DNA of 64,000 nucleotides. Origin: Coleophoma eucalyptorum (lineage: Eukaryota > Ascomycota > Leotiomycetes > Helotiales > Dermateaceae). Under the pieces are notes generated by a model. It worked only from the letters and a program-made list of their open reading frames with translations. It did not search any database and was not told the DNA's origin. A program made the position numbers and the translations under genes. Positions 11,336-21,473 of the stretch are shown here, piece after piece. The stretch is from NCBI GenBank assembly GCA_026120035.1, contig JALRME010000019.1, positions 186,001 to 250,000 of the forward strand, in the 5' to 3' direction. Position 1 is the stretch's first letter. The number at the start of each line of letters is the position of its first letter.

Positions 11336-12685
11336 ATGGCTCCCATTACATATCCCCTCTCACTCAGCCAGAGGATTCAGCAAAGAGATCTCTTTCGAGC
11401 AGATCGAGCTACGTTGGAGGCGAACCTTACTCAGATCCGAGAGGCTTGCGACTCAAAGGTGCAATGCGACGGTGATTTCCCATCATGTTACCAGCATGTT
11501 CTGGCAGCTATTGAGAAATATCGCCAATATTACCTCAACCCGGCCCCAGGAAGGTGGCATTCAGAATTGCCATTGTATCATGATGAGATGACGGCCTTGT
11601 TTGCCAATGAGGACTGCACGCTGGACCAGATTCATGAGAAAGCAAGTCAGGAATTGCGATATCACCTCCAAAATGATCTTTGTTCTGTAAGTGACGAGGA
11701 TTCGGAGAATGTTCGCGCGTACAAGAAATCAACGACGGAAATGTTAAGCAGTGGACGAGATATTGGAGAGGTTCTCGAGTACTATCTAAATGAGCAAATC
11801 AACTCCATTGCAGATGAAGAAGCCCAAAGATTCATATGGGGGCTGCAAGAGACCAACACCCCCGAGGAGAGAATTCTCCTCTATATTCGATACTACTGCC
11901 AACCACAACCCGGCGATTCCAAAAGTATGGAAAATTTCAAAGCAAAATACACCCGACAGTTCCAACAGGGTATACCGCATGACAGCGTCCTGGAATCAAT
12001 GCGGAAAGAGGCAGAGGGCAACAGGAGTGCCGGAAATAGTGATCTACAGGCTCGACTGATCGACTTGCAAATGGCACAGTCGGCGCATATGAAGAGCTTA
12101 GCACGGAAAGCTGCAAAGGATCAGAAAATGAAGAATGCGGAGCCGAGTCCGCAACCCATCGATATGCCGTGCTCTTTACCAGATTGTGGGGTCAGGGTGG
12201 ATCTCGAGGACGAAGAGTATCCAGGACCGATAGAGTGTTCATTGTGTGACTGGTTAAGCCAGAAGGATGAGACTAGGAGGCGGTACCCTTATTGTACACG
12301 GCAGCATGCTGAACAAGACTTTGTGCGTCCGAACCTTCCTCCTGTGAGATATCCACTGACGATTCCACCGCAGTCAAATCATGATCGCCGGCATCACGCC
12401 TGCATAGCTGGCTCAGAGTGCTACTATAATCCCTTTTCGGCGCCTGATGTACAAGGTGCTGGAATATGTCCCGACTGCATGACGAAGGGCCGGGCAAGCT
12501 TTTTCTGCTCGCAGCAGTGCTTCCGGAAGAATGGCGTAAGTTACTACCTCACCACTTGGACATTGCTTTCTACTCATTCTAACGCTCTGCAGCCTACTCA
12601 TCGGAAGACAGCCAAGTGCGGCGGCGGAGAATACAAGGCAAACCTGGAAGTATTCCATGCTAGTGAGAGCACGATAGCTGCTTGA
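11336..12685 (+). CDS. Zinc-finger protein with zf-C6H2-like C-terminus, function unknown
   Basis: Two exons, 11336-12535 and 12593-12685, 430 residues. The 57-nt intron (GTAAGT to CTGCAG) is a multiple of three and has no stop, so a read-through form of 449 residues would also be open. The first 260 residues are helical and charged with no domain I recognise. Two Cys/His-rich parts follow: CSLPDCGVRV with IECSLCDW and PYCTRQHAEQ (about 277-325), then ACIAGSECYYN, ICPDCMTKGRASFFCSQQCF and a downstream HR. The spacing CPxCxxxG-x5-FCSQxCF-x-H resembles the zf-C6H2 finger at the N-terminus of methionine aminopeptidase 1, but no peptidase domain is present. A MYND-like finger is the alternative. 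Splicing at 12536 moves the histidine next to the finger, which supports the intron. Confidence 0.75.
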   Translation: MAPITYPLSLSQRIQQRDLFRADRATLEANLTQIREACDSKVQCDGDFPSCYQHVLAAIEKYRQYYLNPAPGRWHSELPLYHDEMTALFANEDCTLDQIHEKASQELRYHLQNDLCSVSDEDSENVRAYKKSTTEMLSSGRDIGEVLEYYLNEQINSIADEEAQRFIWGLQETNTPEERILLYIRYYCQPQPGDSKSMENFKAKYTRQFQQGIPHDSVLESMRKEAEGNRSAGNSDLQARLIDLQMAQSAHMKSLARKAAKDQKMKNAEPSPQPIDMPCSLPDCGVRVDLEDEEYPGPIECSLCDWLSQKDETRRRYPYCTRQHAEQDFVRPNLPPVRYPLTIPPQSNHDRRHHACIAGSECYYNPFSAPDVQGAGICPDCMTKGRASFFCSQQCFRKNGVSYYLTTWTLLSTHSNALQPTHRKTAKCGGGEYKANLEVFHASESTIAA

Positions 12686-13275
12686 TATCTTTCATCAAGT
12701 TTGAGGGACTGTATATAGTCAATGGTGCATAGAGTGTGGGGCCTGTCCAACTCGAGCTGATCATTAAAGATCGGATATCTACCAATGGCAAACATGTATA
12801 TTTATCCCGTAGTCCGGAATGCCACTACGTCTATGAATCACTTGTAAAAGCATAGCTGAGAAAGGCCCCGGAAAGCTGAAGGATACCTATTTGAACGCTT
12901 TGCCATTCCCAGCAGCTCTAAGGTCGGCGCTATCATTAGCTACAGTGAATGGCTGTTTGAACATCTGGAACATATTCGGTGATAGGCTGCTTATCTTTAT
13001 AGAGTCTCGTCTTCTTTGAATATGTGCATGCGTATATTGAAGTATCGTGTCTAATTACACCATGCCCCAAATACTCATACATTCAAACCATGCTAAGCAG
13101 GCTTGTCGCTGCCTATTTTCCCCTTCCCAATGATGCCATCCCCTCCAGTCTAACCCCCAGCCTATTCTACTCGTCTCCCAGCGGCATTATTCGTCTATGT
13201 CATTAATATGGCCTCAAGCGCTGGAATTACTGTGCATGAAAATCAGTACCAGTAAAAAGGGTAAGCACAAAAATT
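12686..13275. other. Intergenic, convergent
   Basis: A 590-bp gap between the ends of the zinc-finger gene and the DUF967 gene. The open frame at 13024-13206 is short and not gene-like. Nothing recognised. Confidence 0.5.
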
Positions 13276-13945
13276 TTAATAGTACAATTCCCGGATACAC
13301 TCCACAATCACCCCGTGGTCTTCATCCTGTTTCAGACCACTGACAACGACGACGGCGACAACACCCTCGACGCCGCGTACACGAATGGGCACTCCACCAC
13401 CATGGATGGCATACTCGCCGCCCTTCTCGCCCAGGCCGTACTTCTCGGCGAAAGCCCGCTCATCGCCCTCGAACTTGCAGCTCATGTACCACGTACTCAC
13501 TCCCCACCGCAGCACCGTCTTGCGTTTCCGCGACACCCACGAGTCGTTGTCGGGCATCACGCCCGTGTGCGTGCAGGTGTGGAAGAGTACTTGGTTCTGA
13601 TTTGCAAGCGAGATGTCAATGACGACAGGGTTTGGCAGCAGGATCAATCGCGAGCGGAGGGCACATCCTAAGGCCCAGGCATCCGAGGTGGTGAAGTGCT
13701 CGAACACGAGGGAGGCATCAATTCGCGCGATGGCGTCGAGCTGGATTCCGGTCAGTGAACACAGTATGCGATAAATGGGGGTTTGTAATACTCACGTCTC
13801 TAGGAGGCGATGAGATGGGTCTAATCGCTCTCTGGCTACTCGGCGTAGGAGGGGCGCTGGTGTCGAAGCTGCCCCTCCTTTCTACGCTCTTGCCGGTTCT
13901 TGAGCCTTCGCCGCGACCGCGACTTTCTCCTCGAATATCGCTCAT
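13276..13945 (-). CDS. DUF967/UPF0303 (HbpS-like heme-degrading domain) protein, YBR137W-like
   Basis: Conserved core model with exons 13945-13796 and 13740-13276, 204 residues, joined by a 55-nt GTGAGT intron in phase 0. The second exon holds the UPF0303 domain: AWALGCALRSRLI, PVVIDISLANQNQVLFHT, MPDNDSWVSRKRKTVLRWG, then YAIHGGGVPIRVRGVEGVVA and SGLKQDEDHGVIVE. Yeast YBR137W and bacterial HbpS-like proteins share this fold; the fungal role is not settled. The first exon as modelled (MSDIRGESRGRGEGSR) is a basic, Ser/Arg-rich low-complexity leader that this family usually lacks. The same frame stays open upstream to 14440, so the true start may lie further 5' (next entry). Confidence 0.8.
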
Positions 13946-14440
13946 TTCGATGTGTTGGAATTGAGAACTGAGACCAAAACCAGTGGCTTTCCTCCTCAGA
14001 AGCACCGGCCGTACTGGTTCGCCGTGCTCTTTAAGTAATTTCGGGGTCTGGGTCCTCGGAAGACCTGCCCTCGTACTTGCTCGCGAATTTGCGGGGCTGT
14101 TCTCGTTGGACGATTCGTTTACCTCCTTCACTCTTTGCAGACTGTTAGGTTTGAATCGAGGAACCTTTGGCGGCTTGCCCCAATTTAGCTCGTCGAGTTC
14201 GTTCCCGGGGGTGCGACGGGTTTCAGCGTCGAGCACTTCGAGGATGACGGACAACTGGTCCTCTCGCGCTGGGGCCCAGTAGGTGTCGCCTTCTTCGGTG
14301 CTGTAGCTGCGTGACTGATCGTACTTGACGACTTTGTTGTAGATATTGTCGCTGTCGGTATGGAAATCAGTGTTGTTGGCGGGGATGATAGCGTGCTCGG
14401 CGGCAAAAGACAGTAGAGAGTGGCCCCTTTTATGGATGAC
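13946..14440 (-). CDS. Possible upstream coding extension of the DUF967 gene, or a separate gene fragment
   Basis: Open in the same frame as the DUF967 first exon for 165 further codons, starting after a clean 3' splice site (GCTAAC branch site, then TTCGAGCAG at 14441). The predicted peptide looks like real protein: HKRGHSLLSFAAEHAII, IYNKVVKYDQSRSYS, GDTYWAPAREDQLSVILEVL and DELNWGKPPKVPRF, then a Ser/Pro-rich tail leading into the DUF967 leader. I do not recognise the family. A candidate first exon lies at 14837-14771 (MVSFCVLNVLILWIAP, a hydrophobic start ending in a perfect AAG/GTACGT donor), but I could not join it in phase with certainty. Either two genes are fused or an unrelated gene ends by an unseen splice before 13945. 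Confidence 0.45.
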
Positions 14441-14585
14441 CTGCTCGAAGCCAAGGACGAAAAAGAGTGTTAGCAAAGATGAAGGTATTGCGACTCAATT
14501 TAAGAAGTCATCCCAAATCCGAAAAAAGAAAGAAAAAAGAGGCTTGAGGCTACGGAGGAGAGTGCGACGACCGGAAAGTAAATAA

Positions 14586-14852
14586 ATGAAAATGTTTCCA
14601 TTTTTACATTTAATCGTTTTGGTCGTTTTGCTCGTCAGCCCTGCATTTTCAAGCCAGCCGTCGCGCGGTTCTGGAAAGAGTGCAGAAGACTTGGCTATGC
14701 TCGCGCGTGCTGTGGATGGGATTGACGAGGGACCAGGCGGAGGAGGGAGTTCATGCAATCTTTTACGTACCTTGTGCTTCGCAGTCTTTAGGCGCAATCC
14801 ACAGAATGAGGACATTGAGCACACAGAACGAGACCATCCTTCTCAGGCGTAG
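14586..14852 (+). CDS. Candidate small secreted protein (doubtful)
   Basis: An 88-residue frame with a textbook signal-peptide start: MKMFPFLHLIVLVVLLVSPA with likely cleavage after AFS. The mature part has two cysteines and a short Gly run. It lies antisense to the candidate first exon of the upstream DUF967-region gene, so at most one of the two is likely real. No family recognised. Confidence 0.25.
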   Translation: MKMFPFLHLIVLVVLLVSPAFSSQPSRGSGKSAEDLAMLARAVDGIDEGPGGGGSSCNLLRTLCFAVFRRNPQNEDIEHTERDHPSQA

Positions 14853-14860
14853 GACTTCGC

Positions 14861-15775
14861 GCGATGAATTGCTGCGAATGGCTGGTTGGCAACGTATATA
14901 AGGTCTGGGCAGGTTGGAGGAGCCGTCGGGTTAAGTTGGGAAACAGTGCTTGTTGTCCGTCCTCTCCTTTCTTTTTGCTGAATTGGGCCCAGGTGTCGAA
15001 TCACAAGTGCCAATAACAAGTTGAGACAGGCAGGATAAGTGAGAGGAAATAAGCCTAAGTCATTGCATCCCTCTCCTTAATAAGTATCTCATTATTACAC
15101 CTGCAACTGCTCCAGAGCCTATGACGATATCAACGAACTCAATCAGAGTGTAAAAGTGGCTTGAAAGCGCGGGAAGCCACCAGTACTTGGGATGGGCCTT
15201 GTGCAGACGGCTGTAGGGGCTCCGTAAGCAAAGAGGATGAGATGCCTCATGTTGCAGATGTACGGCTATGAAAATTGCGAGGACGGTGCGAGGGTCCAGG
15301 CGGTGCATCGATTCCCTAGTGTGAATAGATGAATACTAACGGTATCTGCATTGCATGATATACCGCGCCATCCGAGCCTAGTTCTGGAATGTCAGATATT
15401 CTTTCCACTCTGTGGAAGCACGAGGGATAAGAGCCGGTATGCTCCTTGTAGCGTGGGTGTATGAGGTTATACGCTCATTGACGACGTCCTACGTCTATCC
15501 TTGCACGGCGGCTGAACCCTTTTCTGAAATGCTGCTGGGTCTACGTATATGCCCGAACTCGAGATCGAATCCTCCTTTCTCATTAATCAGGACGGGCTGT
15601 GCCTTACCATACAATCGGGTTACGTAGGTTCAAGTGCTTAATCCTCACCGCAAGGTTGCGTTGACCGCAAGAACGATATCATATTGTCGCGTTAGCTAGA
15701 ATGAAGCAGTGCCTTAGTTGCGACAACTCCTCCCCATCCAGTACCCCATATACATCATCCATTTGACGCAAGTAT
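14861..15775. other. Intergenic without recognised gene
   Basis: About 0.9 kb between the unresolved upstream exons of the DUF967 region and the end of the SDR gene. Short open frames (15060-15308, 15412-15627) show no domain or splice support. Confidence 0.5.
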
Positions 15776-16679
15776 TCAGTACATGGCCCACCCTCCACTG
15801 GCACTTATAACTTGCCCGGTTACCCATCGGCTCTCTTCGCTGGCAAGCCAGCCTACGATTGATGCAACATCCTCCACCTTGCCAACTCGATTTTGAATAG
15901 GAGTGTTCTTCATCTGCATCTCCACCAAGTCTTTAGGGATCTTGTCCAGCATCTCACTCTCAACTGGGCCAGGATTAACAGCATTGACCGTCGTTCCATC
16001 CTTCCCCAGCTCTGCAGCCCAACACCTCGTCAATCCTTCCAAAGCTGCCTTACTGGAGCAGTATAGAGAAAGCCCAGCAAACCCAGCTCTGGCTCCGACG
16101 GACGAGATGTTAATGATTCGCGAGCCGGGTCCAAGATACGGAAGGACTTCCTGAGTCATGAGGAGAGCCCCTCGAACATTGAGGTTATACAATGCTTCAT
16201 AATCGGATGGTTTGATCTCTTGCAATGTCTTTACCTTCTCTAGTCCAGCATTATTGACGAGGATGTCGATCTTGATTGCATTGGGGCTGCGCCAGGACTT
16301 GATAAACAAAAGGATCTCTTTGGCGCCATCAAGGCTGCTTAGATCGGCTCGAGCTCCTAACGTTTTCGGTTGATGAGGTAGGAGACTGATCTTCTGTTCC
16401 AGATCCCAGACCATCTTTTGGCTGCTGGCAGAGGTATATGTGATGACCACCTGCACGTGCTCAGTCTCTTGGTGGTACATCCGGATAGTTTGCCATGTCA
16501 CTTACATCGGCCCCTTTCTTAGCCAGTTCATAGGCAATCCCAGCACCGATACCTCGTGACCCTCCCGTCACAACTGCAGTCTTTCCTAGGAGGGGGAGGT
16601 GAGATGTCTGAGGGGGTTTGGGGGAGGGCGGACGAGGTTGACTCTTCGCCCGCTTCCTGGTTGGAAATGCTGGGTCCAT
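15776..16679 (-). CDS. Short-chain dehydrogenase/reductase (classical SDR)
   Basis: NAD(P)-dependent oxidoreductase with a Rossmann fold; substrate unknown. Two exons, 16679-16506 and 16450-15776, 282 residues, joined in phase 0 (GTAAGT donor, GTGCAG acceptor). Motifs: the cofactor loop TGGSRGIGAG (about 38-47), the structural NNAG (124-127), the catalytic triad Ser175, Tyr188 and Lys192 in YCSSK, and the PGPVESEM turn. The C-terminal SEESRWVTGQVISASGGW is typical of 3-ketoacyl-ACP reductase-like SDRs. The first 30 residues are a Pro/Arg/Lys-rich extension without a clear targeting signal. Neighbours give no pathway clue. Confidence 0.88.
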
Positions 16680-17887
16680 ATCTCAAAGTGTTATGGATTT
16701 CTATGCCAGTTCTAATACTTGAAAACACATCAGTTCGGTTTGCGAATGCAGCATGCGGAGCGAAGATATGCGTTGACTTATATCATGCCAGCCATCGGGC
16801 CTAAGATGTCAGAGAGCAGCGGCGATAGTTGTACCTACGCTTAGTTTGGTAAAGTCCGATGAGGATCGGCTTAAAGCAAGAGCAGCAAGCAGCAAAAGCC
16901 GAAATACTGGGTATGCTGCCAACCAAGCCAACCAGCTCAAATTCAGAGGAGCAATGAGTATTCATAGATACTTGCAGGCTGGCGGCTGCGTGGCCTGGAC
17001 TGGAACTGGAACGATCATGAGTTTATGAGTTCATGAGCTCAACGGCGGGGTTGTGCTGCAGACACTGTACCTATGATGGGATTATACTGCCAAGGCAAGG
17101 TAAGGCTAGTACAGTGCAGTGCAGTGCAGTGCAGTGCAGTACCGAGCATAAACCTCCATTCTTGCGCCGGTGACCACTGCAAGATCGCATCATGTCTCGG
17201 GTACCTTCTCGACAGCCTTTGTTGCGCAGAAAACAACTGACTCGAAGTTGCACAAAATAAAGCACTAGCTCGAGTTATATCCTCACCGGTCATGTCTCGT
17301 CTTAACTCTCGGCTCGCCGCTGCATGGCGAAACAGGTCTAACCGGTCTGATGTGGTCGGTAGAAGAAGGAAGGGCTGGGCTGGTAAGGAAGCGGTGTGGA
17401 TCTCATACTGGGACTTCGCTCAACATCAGATGCTAAATGGCAGTCCGGAGGGTTAAAGGTGTTTCGATCAGCCCCTGTTACAGCGTGCTTGGGTGCTTCG
17501 GGGCTATTCCTCCCCTGTCGGACGCCGCACTACAGGCATTATTGCCCATTTCTCAGGCCATACGCCGCCTGCAGATGCCGCAAACACCCTGTAACTATTT
17601 GTATGGCGCGGCCCTTGTTGCAGCACTGTGGATCTACACCTCCAGACCCCGCTACGAAGAAACACTGCTTATCGCTCAAAACTGCCGCATCTATCCCATC
17701 CCATCCCACGAAGATATACAGATATATCTAGCCTGCGCCGTCCACTCTCTCGTCTCTTCACGTTGCTGTTGAGAAGGCATGCAGTAGCCCAGTAAGCAGT
17801 ATCCCCGACAGCTAGCAATCTTGAGTGCAGTATTGACTCGAGGGCCAGTAATTAATCGCCGGCACGCCTACTGTCCTCATATTCAAG
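16680..17887. other. Divergent upstream region of SDR gene and ALO1
   Basis: A 1.2-kb region with no recognised gene. It contains the GTGCA pentanucleotide array at 17110-17141 and a stretch of tandem-like AGCAGCAAGCAGC at about 16879-16897. The open frames at 17396-17772 overlap one another and have no domain. Confidence 0.45.
17110..17141. repeat. GTGCA/CAGTG pentanucleotide microsatellite
   Basis: About six tandem GCAGT units, non-coding, about 0.75 kb upstream of ALO1 and 0.4 kb from the SDR start. Confidence 0.9.
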
Positions 17888-19540
17888 ATGGACCCCACCA
17901 TCACTGCAGAGTTGCAAAAGTGCAACGACAATATTCCCTTCCGTGGCATCACCAACCATACACAATCTACCTGGGCCCGAACCTTCCATTCCTCGCCCGA
18001 GTTGTTCTTCCAACCACATTCTATTGAAGAGATTGAAAAGATCTGTAATATCGCGCGGAAATGTCGTCGGCGCATCACCACGGTGGGATGTGGCCACTCG
18101 CCTTCAGACATCACCTGCACGTCGAGTTGGCTTGTCAACCTTGACAACTTCAACAAGATCTTATCAGTAGACAAGGAGAAATGCGTGGTGACGATGCAGA
18201 GTGGAATTCGCCTGTACCAGGTCGGTGCAGAGCTGGACAAGATTGGCCTTGCCATGCCAAACTTAGGCAGCATCAACCACCAGTCAATTGCTGGTGCCAT
18301 CTCAACCGGCACTCATGGCAGCACTCTCCGTCATGGCATTATCTCCGAATCCATTCTTGCCCTTAAGATCACTCTCGCCAACGGCAAGACTGTGGCCTGC
18401 TCAGCCACCCAAAACACCGATCTTTTCCGCGCCTCTCTCATCTCTTTAGGTGCCATAGGCATCATTACAGAAATTACCTTCCAAGCCGTCCCAGCATTCA
18501 CCCTCTCATGGCAACAAACTGTCAACACCGACTTGACCGTATTCAAGTCTTGGGATACTACCTTGTTCACCCAAGCTGAATTCGTCCGTGTCTGGTGGTT
18601 CCCATACACTCGCCGAGCGGTTGTCTGGAAAGCCGATCATACCAATGAAGCGGAGGTTGCACCACCTAAATCATATTATGATGCTTGGCTCGGATATCAC
18701 ATCTATCACAACCTCCTCTACCTCGGCCAATGGGTACCCAAGATTCTTCCATGGGTAGAATGGTTCGTCTTTGGCATGCAATATGGCTTCAAGAACGGAT
18801 CTACCTCTGCTGCCATTCAAAAGTCGCGCCAGGCCCTTCTGATGAACTGTTTGTACTCACAATACGTCAACGAATGGGCCATTCCTCTATCCAAGGGTCC
18901 TGAGGCCCTCCGCCGCCTTTCGTCTTGGCTCAACCAGCTCCCAGAATCAGACCCAGATTATGTTCCCCACGGCATTCCTTTCAGCGCTAAGAACCTCTAT
19001 GTGCATGCACCTGTCGAAGTCCGCGTCACCGATACCTCGAACAGCACCACTCCTCGCCCACATCTCGATCCAACCTGCACCGATGGCCCAACACTGTACC
19101 TGAATGCCACACTCTACCGACCATACGACACCGACCCACCCTGCCGAGCACGTTACTATGAAGGATTTGAGTACCTGATGCGCGAACTAGGCGGACGACC
19201 ACATTGGGCCAAGAACTTCGAAACGACCGGCAAGGAGATTGAAGACATGTACCAGGAGCGCTTGACCGAATGGCGCGCCATTCGCGATGAGGCTGATCCT
19301 GAGGGCATGTTTGTGGGCGAATGGCATCGTCGCTATATCATGGGTGATGGTAAAAGACTCGCCCTCGAGGAGACTGAGGTGGGTCGAGAGATGTTGTGGA
19401 AGGGTGGTGTTAAAGTCTTGGGTGCTATTCCTGGTGCAGGGGGTGATGCTGAAGGGGAAAAGAGCTTCAGCAGTGGTAGTGGGCACGGCAGTGAGGAGAG
19501 TTTTGATCACCTAAGGGCTTCAGAGGCTAGTATGAGATGA
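17888..19540 (+). CDS. ALO1: D-arabinono-1,4-lactone oxidase
   Basis: FAD-dependent oxidase for the last step of D-erythroascorbate synthesis; in yeast a mitochondrial outer-membrane enzyme. Single exon, 550 residues. The N-terminal FAD_binding_4 domain (about 25-170) shows VGCGHSPSDITCTSSW, containing the histidine that links FAD covalently in the vanillyl-alcohol-oxidase family, then NLGSINHQSIAGAISTGTHG. The ALO domain follows with WWFPYTRRAVVWKAD, an EWAIPLSKGPEALRRL region and the C-terminal GGRPHWAKNF signature with the conserved His-Trp-Ala-Lys. A hydrophobic stretch around YHIYHNLLYLGQWVPKIL could touch the membrane. The last 50 residues are Gly/Ser-rich and look like a disordered tail. 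ATG 17888 places the start directly before conserved sequence. Confidence 0.92.
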   Translation: MDPTITAELQKCNDNIPFRGITNHTQSTWARTFHSSPELFFQPHSIEEIEKICNIARKCRRRITTVGCGHSPSDITCTSSWLVNLDNFNKILSVDKEKCVVTMQSGIRLYQVGAELDKIGLAMPNLGSINHQSIAGAISTGTHGSTLRHGIISESILALKITLANGKTVACSATQNTDLFRASLISLGAIGIITEITFQAVPAFTLSWQQTVNTDLTVFKSWDTTLFTQAEFVRVWWFPYTRRAVVWKADHTNEAEVAPPKSYYDAWLGYHIYHNLLYLGQWVPKILPWVEWFVFGMQYGFKNGSTSAAIQKSRQALLMNCLYSQYVNEWAIPLSKGPEALRRLSSWLNQLPESDPDYVPHGIPFSAKNLYVHAPVEVRVTDTSNSTTPRPHLDPTCTDGPTLYLNATLYRPYDTDPPCRARYYEGFEYLMRELGGRPHWAKNFETTGKEIEDMYQERLTEWRAIRDEADPEGMFVGEWHRRYIMGDGKRLALEETEVGREMLWKGGVKVLGAIPGAGGDAEGEKSFSSGSGHGSEESFDHLRASEASMR

Positions 19541-20310
19541 AGCAGCAGCAACTGAAATAGAATAATCGTAGTTGATTGAAGATATAGCATTAAAAAACAT
19601 ACTGAACTATTGACTTGAATCTCCATGTTTTTTCCAATCATCACAGAAAGTTGCATAATATTCAACATAAAAAGTCCTCACAGTATGTTAAAGTCAAATA
19701 TAGCAGGCCAGTCAAGACATGTGTCAACGGACAAATTGCAGAAGCTCTCCTGCGGAAGAAGAAGGAGGTTCCGCACTCAAAGGTCGTTGAGACGATTTCT
19801 CTAGTCTAGTACGAACAAAAGAAGACCTGCAAAGCAAGCTTCTTTTGCTGTATCCAGCTCAAGACCAGCTTATGGGGAAGGAAAGCAGATGGCCGAGCGA
19901 GGCAGAAGACACTTTTGTGTAATGGGAGAAGAGGAGATGGGGGAAGGGAAAAGAGGAGTCCTTACTGGTGAATGAAAATGGTTGGTCAGTTGGAAAAATT
20001 CGGGCAGGAATTCTCTGGTTTCCATTTCCTTGAGGGATTTCTGTATATCCTGTCATGGGTATATGTCCTCCTTGATCATAGCTTCGTGTCTCTTCTACTC
20101 TCTTTGTCGGCTTTTCAAGGCCTGTAGCTTCGTCCATACATATATGGGAAGGACATATTTCAGGTCGCATTCCAAATGCTACCATGTCCCGCCTCGTCAT
20201 GCCCCAACGCCGCGCAAATAAGCAAGCAAGAATTGGGCCCCGTGAGCAGCTTGCTACCTCAAGCTTTTCTCTTGAGATTAAATGTGAGCTGTTTTGTATT
20301 CGAGAGATTC
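19541..20310. other. Intergenic, convergent (ALO1 / LSM7)
   Basis: 770 bp without a recognised gene; open frames here are short and antisense to each other. Confidence 0.5.
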
Positions 20311-20814
20311 TCATTCTTCAGCCTGCACGAAAGGATTCGCGATCTCTTCGCTGCCATCGACAGGACTGACGAGGACAAGTAATGTTCCTCTCGCGACGAC
20401 CAGACCGAGCGGTCTTGATGATTGGTTTCCCTCGTCATCTAAGGCTATGGGTTAGCTTTGATGCCATTGAGGCTCTGCAAGCAACGGCATACCTCTTAAC
20501 ACCTCCTGTACGTCGTCCAACACCAAGTTCATGAGAGCGTCATACCCCTTCAACGTGCCCATAACTGCAAAACGATCAGCCTCGACTCATTGGGTATAGT
20601 CTAATGAGCTGTAGAGCTTACCTTCCCGGCCACCAGTGAACTTCACAGTAATCTGCTTGTCCATGTACTTCCCCAGATCAAGGATGTTCTCCTTCTTTGG
20701 CCGCTCCTGCTGTGACGAATGTGCTCCTCCTCTCCCGCCACCACCACCACCTCTGTGACCACCACCTCTACCGCCGCCTCCACGGCCACCACGCTGATGA
20801 CCTCGTTCGGACAT
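20311..20814 (-). CDS. LSM7: U6 snRNA-associated Sm-like protein LSm7
   Basis: Subunit of the LSm1-7 (mRNA decay) and LSm2-8 (U6 snRNP) rings. Three exons: 20814-20622, 20564-20493 and 20438-20311, 130 residues, all in phase. Sm1 motif: KENILDLGKYMDKQITVKF, TGGREVMGTLKGYDALMNLV and LDDVQE; Sm2 motif: LGLVVARGTLLVLVSP. The first 35 residues are an RGG-type Gly/Arg repeat (GGRGGGGRGGG), longer than in yeast Lsm7, and may bind RNA or be arginine-methylated. The start at 20814 is the only ATG before this repeat. A long pyrimidine-rich tract lies upstream (opposite strand view: GGAGGA). Confidence 0.93.
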
Positions 20815-21473
20815 GGCGCGTCGCGAGAGTGTTGACTTGAGGACGGATAGGGAAGATTGAGATGTAGACGGGAAATGAGAAAAGGATTTGTGGGAGTGGG
20901 TGTGAGGGGGAGCTTGGACTTGAACTTCGCAGTGGAGTGGAGCTTGATGTGAAAATGCACACGAGAGACAGACAACAGTTTCTCCCGTAGCTCGTGTAGG
21001 TGCAGCGGAGTTGCCTCAGGCTGCCAATCGGGAGTGGAAATTTGAATTCGCGCCGCGGACGTAAGCGAAGGCTGGCCTTGGAATTTCCCGCCGTGTGAGA
21101 TAGCTGTGCTCTCTCCTCTGCGTGTGCAGCTCACCTCTCGTCCTCTCCTCCTGCTCCTCCTCCTCCTCCTCTCCTCCTCTCCTCCTCTCCTCCTCTCCTC
21201 CTCTGATCCCAAGCTGGTCTTTCTCCCTCATGTTTAATTCTGAGCTGCCGTCACAGATACACATAGTCTTTGTGTGGTAGGCTGGTCTTGTTGTACCTCA
21301 ATTTGGCCAATATCTCCTACTTCTAAAGTAGTCGCGCTTTTCCTCTCCAGCCGCACGTGAATCTTCCGCTTTTTTTCCACCTCCGCCGCTCAGTCCCGCT
21401 CAGTCCTTCCGTCCATTCATCATCAGGAGATTCATCTTCGCTGTCTTCTCACCATCATCAAGTTCTCCTTGAG
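20815..21473. promoter_or_regulatory. Divergent promoter region LSM7 / Zn2Cys6 gene
   Basis: A 659-bp region containing the CTCCT repeat tract at 21141-21204. No gene; the minus-strand open frames across it are low-complexity readings of the repeat. Confidence 0.5.
21141..21204. repeat. CTC/CTCCT polypyrimidine microsatellite
   Basis: About 64 nt of CTCCTC and CTCCTCT units, all pyrimidine on the plus strand, in the region shared by LSM7 and the next gene. Such mirror-symmetric tracts can form triplex DNA; here that is inference. Confidence 0.85.

Noticed and set aside
20643..21264. Minus-strand frames of 189 and 82 codons over LSM7 and its upstream region
   Set aside because: They read LSM7 exon 1 in another frame and the CTCCT repeat as Glu/Arg runs; LSM7 itself explains the region.
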